In this document: positions 9,005-16,614 of the stretch, in pieces | How the letters are laid out: each line of letters starts with the position of its first letter | Position numbering within the stretch: position 1 is the first letter of the stretch | Origin: Nitrospirillum iridis | GTDB lineage: Bacteria; Pseudomonadota; Alphaproteobacteria; Azospirillales; Azospirillaceae | DNA: 64,000 nt | Assembly: GCF_014205765.1 (NCBI RefSeq) | Contig: NZ_JACIIZ010000020.1 | Span: 1 to 64,000, forward strand | Reading direction: 5' to 3' | The notes under the pieces: generated by a model | What the model was told of the DNA's origin: nothing | Database searches by the model: none | What the model saw: the letters and a program-made list of their open reading frames with translations, nothing else | Made by a program: the position numbers and the translations under genes

Positions 9005-11506
9005 ATGGCCGACACCCCGCCCAAGCGTACCCGGTCCCCCCGCGTTTCCAATACAGCGCCCCAGCCCACCCCCCCGGCCAAGGCGGCCGCCAAGGCCCCC
9101 GTGAAGGCGGCCACCAAGACGCCCGTGAAGGCAGAACCTGCCAAAGCCGCGCCGGTCAAGGCCACGCCAGTCAAGGCCATGTCGGCGACGGCGACCGCGC
9201 CCAAGGTGGCGCGGGCCAAGCCCATCGCCCCGCCGGTACCGGGGGCGCCGCACCTGAAGGCGCACAAGAACCTGAGCCAGGAACCCCTGGCGCCCGTACC
9301 GGTGGCGGGGGTGACGGCGGAAAAGGCCAAGGCCGCGCCCGCGCCGGCGAAAAAGCCGGCCAAGGCCACTGCCGCCGCCGTAGCGGCCGCCAAGGCCCCG
9401 CGACGCAAGGCTTCGCCCCTGCCACCCACAGTGCGCATGCCGGCCGCCCCCGTTCCAGCACCGGTGGCCGCCCCCATGGTGGCGGAGGCCCCCAAGCCGC
9501 CGCCCTTCGTCCCGCCGGCCCCGAAAGCGGCGGCACCGGTCGAAAAGGCCAAGGCCACCGACTCCCAAAATGGCGCCGCCGCGACCAAGGCCCCATCCGC
9601 CGCAACCGCGACCGCAGGAGCCGCGATCAAGGGGGCCGCAACCAAGGATGCGGCCCGGGACGGCGACATCCGCCTGCCCGATCCCGTCGAAATGACCCTG
9701 GCCATGAACCGCATCGCGGAGCAGGCGCAGCGGCTGGTGGCCGATTTCGTCGGTCGGCAGGCGCAGACGCCGGCGGAGGGCACGGCGGCCTCCGACCCCA
9801 TGTCGATCGCCGCCCCCTTCAGCACCCTGCCGGCATCCATGCCCAACCTCGACCCCTTCAACCTGGGCGGCGCCTTCCTGGAGATGACCGCCCGGCTGAT
9901 GGCCGACCCCAACCGCCTGTTCGAGGCGCAGTTGGGCCTATGGCAGGACTACATGTCCCTGTGGCAGCGCACGGCCCAGCGGCTGATGGGCGAGGAGGCC
10001 CAGCCGGTCATCAGCCCGTCCAAGGAGGACAAGCGCTTCAGGGACAAGTCCTGGGATGAAAGCGCCGTCTTCGACTTCATCAAGCAGTCCTACCTGCTGA
10101 CCGCCAAATACGTGCAGTCCGCCGTGCGCGGGGTGGAAGGGCTGGAGGGCAAGACGGCCAAGAAGCTGGACTTCTTCACCCGGCAGTTCGTGGACGCCCT
10201 GTCGCCCTCCAATTTCCCCCTGACCAATCCCGAGGTGCTGCGCGTCACGCTGGAGACGGGCGGCGACAATCTGGTGAAGGGACTGGAGAATCTGCTGGGC
10301 GACCTGGAGCGGGGCCGCGGCCAGCTGGCCATTTCCATGACCGACTATTCGGCGTTCGAGGTCGGGCGCAACATCGCCGTCACCCCCGGCAAGGTGGTGT
10401 TCCAGAACGACCTGATGCAGCTGATCCAGTACGCGCCGACAACGGAAAGCGTGCACAAGACGCCCCTGCTGATCATCCCGCCCTGGATCAACAAGTTCTA
10501 CATCCTGGACCTGAAGCCGGCCAATTCCCTGATCCGCTGGCTGGTGGAACAGGGGCACACCGTCTTCGTCATCTCCTGGGTCAATCCCGATGAGAAGCTG
10601 GCCGGCAAGGACTTCGACGATTACATGACCGACGGCCCGCTGGCGGCGCTGGACGCCATCAAGCGGGCCACCGGCGAGGATGGGGTCAACGCCATCGGCT
10701 ATTGCATCGGCGGCACCCTGCTGTCGGGCACGCTGGCCTACATGGCGGCCAAGAAAGACGACCGCATCAAAAGCGCCATGTACCTGGTGACCCTGACCGA
10801 CTTCACCGACGTGGGCGAACTGTCGGTGTTCATCGACGAGGAACAGCTGGGCGCGCTGGAAACCCGCATGAAAAGCCGGGGTTACCTGGACGGCCAGTCC
10901 ATGGCCACCACCTTCAACATGCTGCGCTCGAACGACCTGATCTGGTCCTTCGTCGTCAACAACTACCTGCTGGGCAAGGACCCCTTCCCCTTCGACCTGC
11001 TGTACTGGAATTCCGACAGCACCCGCATGCCGCCGGCCATGCACAGCTTCTATCTGCGCAACATGTACCAGAAGAACCTGCTGGTGCGGCCGGGCGGCAT
11101 CACCCTGAAGGGCGTGCCCATCGACCTACGGTCGATCAAGACGCCGACCTTCATGCTGTCCACCCGCGAGGACCACATCGCCCCGTGGAAAAGCACCTAC
11201 GCCGCCACCCAGCTGTATGGCGGGCCGGTCAAGTTCGTGCTGGCGGCCTCCGGCCACATCGCCGGCGTCGTCAACCCGCCGGCGGCCAACAAGTACAGCC
11301 ACTTCCTCAACGACACGCTGCCGGCCTCGCCCGACGACTGGCTGGCGGGCACCACCCAGGTGCCGGGCAGTTGGTGGCCGGTCTACGCCGACTGGCTGAA
11401 GCCGTACGCCGGCCCCAAGGTCCCGGCGCGTACACCCGGCGACGGCGCCCTAAAGGCCATCGAGGATGCGCCGGGCTCATACGTGAAGGTGCGGGTGGTG
11501 GAGTGA
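9005..11506 (+). CDS. phaC: Class I poly(3-hydroxyalkanoate) synthase with a long Lys/Ala/Pro-rich N-terminal extension
   Basis: PhaC polymerises hydroxyacyl-CoA into polyhydroxyalkanoate at the granule surface. The C-terminal 600 residues are a standard class I synthase. The lipase-like box is GYCIGG with catalytic Cys567, the catalytic Asp is in STREDHIAPWKS, and the catalytic His is in SGHIAGVVNPP. WxxDYxxLWQRTAQR precedes the catalytic domain. The first 220 or so residues are unusual for a synthase: they are low complexity, made of PAKA, PVKA and KAxAP units, like the histone H1-like tails of PhaF/AlgP proteins. At 833 residues it is some 230 longer than the usual 590-600. The reading frame is open through the extension and no better internal start stands out. 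It is monocistronic and diverges from the lipoprotein gene. Confidence 0.93.
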   Translation: MADTPPKRTRSPRVSNTAPQPTPPAKAAAKAPVKAATKTPVKAEPAKAAPVKATPVKAMSATATAPKVARAKPIAPPVPGAPHLKAHKNLSQEPLAPVPVAGVTAEKAKAAPAPAKKPAKATAAAVAAAKAPRRKASPLPPTVRMPAAPVPAPVAAPMVAEAPKPPPFVPPAPKAAAPVEKAKATDSQNGAAATKAPSAATATAGAAIKGAATKDAARDGDIRLPDPVEMTLAMNRIAEQAQRLVADFVGRQAQTPAEGTAASDPMSIAAPFSTLPASMPNLDPFNLGGAFLEMTARLMADPNRLFEAQLGLWQDYMSLWQRTAQRLMGEEAQPVISPSKEDKRFRDKSWDESAVFDFIKQSYLLTAKYVQSAVRGVEGLEGKTAKKLDFFTRQFVDALSPSNFPLTNPEVLRVTLETGGDNLVKGLENLLGDLERGRGQLAISMTDYSAFEVGRNIAVTPGKVVFQNDLMQLIQYAPTTESVHKTPLLIIPPWINKFYILDLKPANSLIRWLVEQGHTVFVISWVNPDEKLAGKDFDDYMTDGPLAALDAIKRATGEDGVNAIGYCIGGTLLSGTLAYMAAKKDDRIKSAMYLVTLTDFTDVGELSVFIDEEQLGALETRMKSRGYLDGQSMATTFNMLRSNDLIWSFVVNNYLLGKDPFPFDLLYWNSDSTRMPPAMHSFYLRNMYQKNLLVRPGGITLKGVPIDLRSIKTPTFMLSTREDHIAPWKSTYAATQLYGGPVKFVLAASGHIAGVVNPPAANKYSHFLNDTLPASPDDWLAGTTQVPGSWWPVYADWLKPYAGPKVPARTPGDGALKAIEDAPGSYVKVRVVE

Positions 11507-11621
11507 TCTGACGGGGCGCCGACATGGGGACGGAAAATCCCTGTGTCGGTGTCCACCGGACAGCGCCAACTGCCCGGAATGATATTGAACGAATTCTTTA
11601 CGACCTTAGATCATTAGGATC

Positions 11622-11819
11622 ATGCCGAAACCCGCCACAGCATCCGCCGCGCAGGCCCCTCTTAGACTGGGGGACGTGGGCTTTTTGCAGGCATTATCCC
11701 GGGCGGCACCTTCTTACTCCAAGGACCCTGAAGCCGCCCGTCGACAAGCTCTCGATTTCCTGCAACGCGCCGGGATTGTGGATGAGGACGGAAAGCTTTC
11801 AGAGCCCTACAAATCGTAA
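11622..11819 (+). CDS. Small antitoxin-like ORF upstream of the PARP-like toxin
   Basis: A 65-residue ORF with a helical sequence (QALSRAAPSYSKDPEAARR, then QALDFLQRAGIVDEDGKL). Its TAA stop is immediately followed by the GTG start of the next gene, so the two are translationally coupled. The context (short acidic/helical ORF directly before a small PARP-fold protein) suggests an antitoxin or regulatory partner; this is inference. The ATG follows a TTAGGATC region, and the flanking DNA is AT-richer than its surroundings. Confidence 0.55.
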   Translation: MPKPATASAAQAPLRLGDVGFLQALSRAAPSYSKDPEAARRQALDFLQRAGIVDEDGKLSEPYKS

Positions 11820-12830
11820 GTGCATAAGCTCAGCTACGGATTTGTGCTGGGCTATCATGGCTGCCCCAAGGCAGTGGCCAAGGCCCTATTGGCGGGCGCG
11901 CCTTTCAAACAATCCGAGAATGACTACGATTGGCTGGGTCACGGTATCTATTTTTGGGAAGCCAACCCCAAGCGTGGCCTCGCCTTCGCCAAAGAAGCGC
12001 TAAGACGGAAGAAGTCCAAGAAGCATCCCGCGGTTGTCGGAACGGTCATCGACCTTGGGCACTGCCTGGACTTGACCACTGAAGCCGGCGTGGACGTCCT
12101 GAAGACTGCCTACGGAACGTTGAGCATGGGCCTGGATGTGCTGGACTCACCGCTCCCAACCAATGGCGTCCATCTTAGGCAACTGGATTGTGCCGTCATT
12201 GAAGCCGCCCACATCCTTGCAGCCCATAGCGACGATTTCCCTCCCTTTGACACCGTGAAAGGCGTGTTCGTTGAAGGTGAACAGGCCTATCCAGGCTCAG
12301 GCTTCAGCGAACGCTCATCCCCCCTCGCGCTGGCGTCGCCGGAACTCCGCCACCTTGGCCTTGGTGCCGCACCCTTTCATGGAGCACCAGCGGCGGTCGC
12401 CGGCGCGGGACGTGTCGACGAAGAACAGGGTGCAGGTGGGCGACTGGCATTGCCTGATGGGTGCCCCGCTGCCGAACAGATGCACCGCGTCGCGCGCCAC
12501 CGTTGCAATGAAGGCCGTCATGGGGCCCGAGAGGCGCACTCCCCCCGCCTGGGAAAGGGCGGGTGTCGCCGCTGGCAGGGCAGCCACCTGGTTCAGGACA
12601 TCCAGCGCCGAATCGACGCTGCCGCCGGGCGGGCCGCTGCCGCCATGCCGATGGACGGCCAGATCGTAAATGGCCTCGCGCAGGCGCCGGGCCAACGCCA
12701 AATCCCCCTCGTCCGCAGGCGGTGCCCTGTCGGTCAGGCCAGCCGCCACCATCCAGCGCCGCACATCCTCCGGCGCCGCCAGCAGTTCGCGTGGTGCTGG
12801 CTTCAGCCGCGCCTGCAAGGTGGCCGGTAG
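11820..12830 (+). pseudogene. PARP/ADP-ribosyltransferase-like toxin gene, 3' end apparently lost and replaced by antisense sequence
   Basis: The GTG at 11820 directly follows the stop of the small upstream ORF. The first 165 or so residues look like a compact PARP/ART-type domain. GYHGC (His13) lies near the N-terminus, then an AKALLAG helix, then the hallmark DYDWLGHGIYFWE (Tyr44, Glu47), then VVGTVIDLGHCLDL and FDTVKGVFVEG. In the family as I know it, a GF-x-ER segment is followed by HIQI-type strands and about 35 more residues. Here the resemblance stops at GFSER near 12314. The frame then runs on to 12830 purely antisense to the CGNR gene, whose stop codon is at 12317-12315. I therefore read the functional part as 11820 to about 12314 and the rest as a fusion artefact. 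Confidence 0.6.
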
Positions 12831-12917
12831 ATCGATGGCCGGGCAGCCGCCCCGGAAGCGGAACCCGTCGCGTTCCTCCGCCAGCGGTGGGGCACGGAAA
12901 TGGTCGTCCTGTCGCAT
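12315..12917 (-). CDS. CGNR zinc-finger (ABATE-domain) putative transcriptional regulator
   Basis: The N-terminal region FRFRGGCPAIDLPATL followed by helices is the ABATE stress-response domain. The C-terminal block CQSPTCTLFFVDTS...RRWCSMKGCG is the treble-clef zinc finger normally ending in CGNR. Here the signature reads CGTK, but the four cysteine ligands are kept. I prefer the ATG at 12917 (200 aa), which gives the usual distance to the FRFRGG motif. The upstream ATG at 12956 (213 aa) is possible but would place most of one operator inside the coding region. It is divergent from the lipocalin-like gene, with two operator copies between them, so it probably regulates itself and that gene. 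Confidence 0.82.
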   Translation of the reverse strand: MRQDDHFRAPPLAEERDGFRFRGGCPAIDLPATLQARLKPAPRELLAAPEDVRRWMVAAGLTDRAPPADEGDLALARRLREAIYDLAVHRHGGSGPPGGSVDSALDVLNQVAALPAATPALSQAGGVRLSGPMTAFIATVARDAVHLFGSGAPIRQCQSPTCTLFFVDTSRAGDRRWCSMKGCGTKAKVAEFRRRQREGG

Positions 12918-12989
12918 GTAACCGTATTGACAGGTTTCATGGGTGCGAGCAACCATCGCCCCACTGAAACCTGATTAACTGGTTACATG
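12915..12989. promoter_or_regulatory. Two inverted copies of a 25-bp operator between divergent genes
   Basis: Positions 12965-12989 read TGAAACCTG-N7-GGTTACATG. The reverse complement of 12915-12939 has exactly the same outer 9+9 bases with a different 7-bp centre. Each copy is itself an imperfect dyad, TGAAACC/GGTTACA. One copy touches the CGNR start codon; the other sits just upstream of the lipocalin ribosome-binding site. The layout fits repression of both genes by one dimeric regulator, most simply the CGNR protein. Confidence 0.75.
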
Positions 12990-13004
12990 AGAGAGGGAAC
13001 GACC

Positions 13005-13508
13005 ATGCGTTTCGACAAGAGGCTATCTGCCCTGGCCGTACTGGCGGCCCTAGGCACGTCCACCGCCACCCGGGCTGCCGACCTAACCTCGCTGGAGGGC
13101 ACCTGGGTCATGGACGCGGCGTACGAGATCCATGCCGACGGCAGCCGCACGACCAACTATGGCGAGCATCCGCTGGGCCTGCTGACCGTCGATTCGGCCG
13201 GGCGCTACAACATGCAGATCTTCCGGGTGGGCCGGCCCGCCTTCGCCAGCGGCGTGAAGGCCCAGGGCTCGGCGGAGGAGTACCGGCAGGCCGTCCTGGG
13301 CTCCAGCACCCACTTCGGCACCGTCCAGATCGACCGGATGCATCACCAGCTGGTGTTCGACGTGCAGGCGGCGTCATTCCCCAATTGGGAGGGCAAGCGC
13401 CAGGTGCGCGATTACACCTATGACGGCGGGCTGCTGAGCTATGGCGTGCCGGCCAGCGCCTCGGGCGACGGCACGGTGGCCTATTCGGTGTGGCGCAAGG
13501 CGCCGTGA
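13005..13508 (+). CDS. Exported lipocalin-like domain protein (Lipocalin_5 type)
   Basis: An N-terminal signal peptide (positive start, hydrophobic LSALAVLAALGTSTA, cleavage after TRA-A) precedes a single lipocalin-like barrel. The family motifs are visible in order: LEGTWVMDAA, DGSRTTNYGEHPLGLLTVDSAGRY, the RP-FASG strand, EEYRQAVLGSSTHFGTVQID and FPNWEGKRQVRDYTYDGGLLSY. The ligand is unknown. The ATG at 13005 follows GAGAGGGAACGACC; an ATG at 12987 overlaps the operator and is less likely. The divergent regulator and paired operators suggest an inducible gene. Confidence 0.85.
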   Translation: MRFDKRLSALAVLAALGTSTATRAADLTSLEGTWVMDAAYEIHADGSRTTNYGEHPLGLLTVDSAGRYNMQIFRVGRPAFASGVKAQGSAEEYRQAVLGSSTHFGTVQIDRMHHQLVFDVQAASFPNWEGKRQVRDYTYDGGLLSYGVPASASGDGTVAYSVWRKAP

Positions 13509-13583
13509 CCGCTGGCCGCATGACGGAACGTCAACCGCGCCCGGCCTTGTGAAGCCACCCCCGGTGGCTTACAAGAGACGCCC

Positions 13584-14600
13584 ATGTCCATCCTCACCCC
13601 CTTCCTCTGCCTGTTCCTGCCCTTCCTGCTGGCCCTGGGCCTGACGGGCGCCGCCACCTGGTGGCTGAAGCGCCGCCAGGTGCTGGACCGGCCCAATGAG
13701 CGGTCCAGCCATGTCGCCCCCACGCCGCGCGGCGGCGGGCTGGGCGTGGTGCCGGCGCTGCTGGGCGCCTGGGTGGTGACCGGCCTGCTGGCGGGGGATA
13801 TGGATACGCTGTGGCCGGTGGTGGTCGCGGCCCTGGCCCTGGCCACCGTTTCCTGGGCCGACGATCTGGCCAGTGTGCCGCCCGGCTGGCGGCTGCTGGC
13901 GCAGGTGCTGGCCGTGGCGGTGGGACTGTCGGCCCTGCCCAGCGAGGCGCTGGTGTTCCAGGGCTGGCTGCCGCATTGGCTGGACCGGTTCGTCGCCGGC
14001 CTGGCATGGGTGTGGTTCGTCAACCTGTTCAATTTCATGGACGGCATCGACGGCATCAGCGCCGTTGAGACGCTGTGCCTGGGCCTGGGGCTGGCCGCCG
14101 CCTATTTCGCCGCCGGCCTGATGGGCTTCATGAGTTCCTATGCCCTGGCCCTGGCCGGGGTGGCGCTGGGCTTCATCGCCTGGAACTGGCATCCGGCCCG
14201 GGTGTTCCTGGGCGATGTCGGCAGCGTGCCCCTGGGCTTCCTGTCCGGCTGGCTGTTGCTGCGCGCGGCGGGCGACGGCCTGTGGCTGCCGGCCCTGATC
14301 CTGCCGCTGTACTACCTGACGGACGCCACCGTCACCCTGGCCCGTCGCCTGTGGCGACGGGAGCCGGTGTGGCAGGCGCACCGTCAGCATTTCTATCAGC
14401 AGGCGGTGCGCCGCCTGGGCCGGCACGACCTTGTGGCGCTGGCCATCCTGGCGGCCAACGCCGCCCTGGCCGCCACCGCCATCCTGGCCTTCACCGACCC
14501 CAGCTGGGTGGTGGCGGCGCCTGTGACCGTCATCGCCTTGCTGGCCTGGATGGCCCAGGGCAAGGCGAAGGCAAACCCGGACGGCGGCACCGCCTCCTGA
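13584..14600 (+). CDS. MraY/WecA-type polyprenyl-phosphate sugar-1-phosphate transferase (glycosyltransferase 4 family)
   Basis: Multi-pass membrane enzyme (338 aa, about ten hydrophobic segments) that transfers a sugar-1-phosphate from a UDP-sugar to undecaprenyl phosphate, starting O-antigen or exopolysaccharide synthesis. The family signatures are present in order: RPNERSSHVAPTPRGGG near residue 40, the Asp pair in VSWADDLAS, NLFNFMDGIDGISA near residue 150, FLGDVGSVPLGF, and the His-rich loop HRQHFYQ. The signatures put it in the WecA/WbpL branch rather than MraY. No other polysaccharide genes are nearby, so the acceptor pathway cannot be assigned. Confidence 0.9.
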   Translation: MSILTPFLCLFLPFLLALGLTGAATWWLKRRQVLDRPNERSSHVAPTPRGGGLGVVPALLGAWVVTGLLAGDMDTLWPVVVAALALATVSWADDLASVPPGWRLLAQVLAVAVGLSALPSEALVFQGWLPHWLDRFVAGLAWVWFVNLFNFMDGIDGISAVETLCLGLGLAAAYFAAGLMGFMSSYALALAGVALGFIAWNWHPARVFLGDVGSVPLGFLSGWLLLRAAGDGLWLPALILPLYYLTDATVTLARRLWRREPVWQAHRQHFYQQAVRRLGRHDLVALAILAANAALAATAILAFTDPSWVVAAPVTVIALLAWMAQGKAKANPDGGTAS

Positions 14601-14674
14601 AGCGTTGCGCATCCCTTGATGGGTTCCGGATCCAGCCCTGACGCGAGCGGGATGCGGCCCTTCAAAAATTTAAG

Positions 14675-14703
14675 TTTGCATAGCGCGGCAAATCCCCTAA
14701 ATA
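14675..14703 (+). promoter_or_regulatory. Sigma-70-type promoter of the ODC leader
   Basis: The -35 element is TTTGCA (14675-14680) and the -10 element TAAATA (14698-14703), with an optimal 17-bp spacer. The region is clearly AT-richer than its surroundings and lies upstream of the only downstream unit on this strand. Predicted start near 14710. Confidence 0.55.
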
Positions 14704-14862
14704 GATAGCTCGCGACGCACCCGCACGTGCCCCTGGCCCCTGGGTCCGGTCATCCGATGATGACCCCGACCTTAAGGATGGTTAAGCAACGACGTTAGGC
14801 GTCCTTTTTAAGCAGATCCGGCCGATCGACGTTTGGCCGGGCCTTGAGAGGGAACCAACATC

Positions 14863-14898
14863 ATGCTTTCCACCTTGAAACGGGCCTTGAAGCGGTAA
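14863..14898 (+). CDS. Possible 11-residue leader peptide (MLSTLKRALKR)
   Basis: The ATG is preceded by a strong GAGAGGGAACC ribosome-binding site and the 11-codon frame ends in TAA just before the hairpins of the ODC leader. The peptide is basic (four Lys/Arg). In enterobacteria, ODC expression is controlled by an ornithine-sensing leader peptide (speFL), so a similar role is possible. The sequences are not alike and this remains inference. Confidence 0.35.
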   Translation: MLSTLKRALKR

Positions 14899-15145
14899 GC
14901 CCCCTCTGGTCCCGGCGCGTCTGTTGACGCTTTGAGGTCTTAAGGTCGCAAGAAGACGACCTGATGACCCGGCAATCACGACGCTGGACCAGATCATTCC
15001 CCGCTCCCCCGACTGCAGCCTCCAGAAAATGGGCCCGTGTCCGACAGGAGCACGCCCCATTTCCCCGCGCAGTCTCTGGATCAGCCGAATGAAGCCGGTT
15101 TCCCCGTACGCCGAGAGCGACGGATGACCGGGTAGGGGTACTGCC

Positions 15146-16498
15146 ATGGCCTATCGTTTCCGTTCCGCCGTCTCCCCCCTGCGCCGCGTCCGCGCGCAGT
15201 CCGTTTCCCGGCCCGCCGTCACGCCCACGGTCGACAGCCTGGTGGCCAGCCTGGCCCCGGCGGAACCCATGCATTGCCTGCGTCCGCGCCAGGTGGCCAA
15301 CAACGCCCGCGATTTCATCGCCGCCTTCCACGACGCGGTGGAGCAGGCGCTGGGCGATGGCAGCCGTGGCGCCGTGATGTACGCGGTGAAGTGCAACCCC
15401 GACCCCACCATGCTGCGCGCCCTGACGGACGGCGGCCTGCGCCATTTCGATTGCGCCTCCCCGGCCGAAATCCGTCTGGCCCGCCAGATGTATCCGGCGG
15501 CCGGTGTCCACTACATGCACCCGGTGAAGAACCGCGCGGCCATCCGCGCGGCCTACTTCGAGCAAGCGGTGCGCGACTTCTCGCTCGATTCGGCCGATGA
15601 ACTGGCCAAGATCGTCGAGGTGGTCGCGGCCGGCGTGCCCGGTGGCAGCGACGGCGTGGATGCCCGCCTGGACCCCGTTGCCGCCGATCTGGGCCTGGTG
15701 ATTCGTCTCGCCATGCCCAAGGGCCAGGCCGCTTATGACCTGTCGGCCAAGTTCGGCGCGGCGTTCGAGGACGCGGTGGCCCTGCTGCGCGCCGCCCGTC
15801 CGCTGGCGATGCGTATCGGTGTCTGCTTCCACGTCGGTTCGCAGTGCATGGACCCGCAGGCCTACACCCGTGCGCTGGCCATCGCCGACCAGGTGGTCAA
15901 GGCCGCCGGTGTGGCCATCGATGTGGTCGACGTGGGCGGCGGTTTCCCCGCCCGCTACCCGGACATGGACCCGCCGCCGCTGTCCCACTACATGGCCGCC
16001 ATCCGCGATGGGCTGAAGGCCATGGACCTGGCCCCCAACGTCCAAGTGTGGTGCGAGCCGGGCCGCGCCCTGGTCGCCACCGGCGCCTCGGTCGTGGTGC
16101 AGGTGGAAAGCCGCCGCGGGTCGGAGCTGTTCATCAATGACGGCGCCTATGGCAGCCTGGCCGACGCCGGCGCCCTGGGCATGCGCTTCCCGGTGCGCCT
16201 GATTCGCCGGTCGGACGCCGAGGAGTTGCGGGAGTTCGCCTTCTGGGGCCCCACCTGCGACAGCGCGGACTACATGAAGGGTCCGTTCCTGCTGCCGGCC
16301 GACATCCGCGAGGGCGACTGGATCGAGATCGGTCAGCTGGGCGCCTACGGCGCCGCCTTGCGCACGGCCTTCAACGGCTTCGACCAGGCCCGCCTGGTGG
16401 AGGTCCGCGACGCCCCGCTGGTGGCGACGGCGGACCTGGTATCTCAGCCGCTTCGGCGGAATTCGCGATACGGCATATTGCGTCGCCGCATCGCTTGA
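15146..16498 (+). CDS. Ornithine (lysine/ornithine) decarboxylase, fold type III
   Basis: Decarboxylates ornithine to putrescine, the entry step of polyamine synthesis. The eukaryotic-like (alanine-racemase fold) enzyme has the PLP lysine in YAVKCNP, then FDCASPAEI, HVGSQ, the PLP-phosphate Gly-rich DVGGGFP, EPGRALVA, and the second-subunit active-site cysteine in WGPTCDSADY. It ends with the YG-containing QLGAYGAA. At 450 residues it has about 60 extra N-terminal residues compared with the shortest members. A long structured leader precedes it. Homospermidine synthase follows 117 bp downstream and uses its product. Lysine decarboxylase activity cannot be excluded. Confidence 0.92.
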   Translation: MAYRFRSAVSPLRRVRAQSVSRPAVTPTVDSLVASLAPAEPMHCLRPRQVANNARDFIAAFHDAVEQALGDGSRGAVMYAVKCNPDPTMLRALTDGGLRHFDCASPAEIRLARQMYPAAGVHYMHPVKNRAAIRAAYFEQAVRDFSLDSADELAKIVEVVAAGVPGGSDGVDARLDPVAADLGLVIRLAMPKGQAAYDLSAKFGAAFEDAVALLRAARPLAMRIGVCFHVGSQCMDPQAYTRALAIADQVVKAAGVAIDVVDVGGGFPARYPDMDPPPLSHYMAAIRDGLKAMDLAPNVQVWCEPGRALVATGASVVVQVESRRGSELFINDGAYGSLADAGALGMRFPVRLIRRSDAEELREFAFWGPTCDSADYMKGPFLLPADIREGDWIEIGQLGAYGAALRTAFNGFDQARLVEVRDAPLVATADLVSQPLRRNSRYGILRRRIA

Positions 16499-16614
16499 GG
16501 CAAACACGGCGCTCTTAATTCAACAGAGGGGCCGGCGCCCGTGAAGGGACGTCGGCGAATTCGCGACAGCAACAGACGGTCGGTCAACCGTTGGTAAAGC
16601 CCGGAGAGTTAATC

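Larger units (their letters stand above)
14601..15145 (+). ncRNA. Long structured leader of the ornithine decarboxylase gene (speF-motif candidate)
   Basis: About 545 bp lie between the transferase stop and ODC. A promoter is visible at 14675-14703, giving a leader of about 435 nt. In it are a short ORF (14863-14898), then a perfect GCGTC-TGTT-GACGC hairpin (14917-14930), then AGGTCG/CGACCT (14943-14962), which competes with GTCTT/AAGAC (14937-14957). Alphaproteobacterial ODC genes are known to carry the conserved speF RNA motif; a covariance search is needed to confirm membership. Confidence 0.5.

Noticed and set aside
8902-9900. Tandem GCC/AAG-rich repetitive DNA at the phaC 5' end as a repeat array.
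   Set aside because: The repetition follows from codons of a Lys/Ala/Pro-rich protein segment in an uninterrupted frame, with no exact repeat unit.
12318-12830. C-terminal half of the long PARP-like toxin reading frame as a genuine domain.
   Set aside because: It is exactly antisense to the CGNR gene and has the composition of other shadows; kept only as read-through of a truncated gene.
14609-14655. GCATCCC/GGGATGC inverted repeat as terminator of the glycosyltransferase gene.
   Set aside because: The loop is 33 nt and no clean T-run follows directly, so it is too weak to call.
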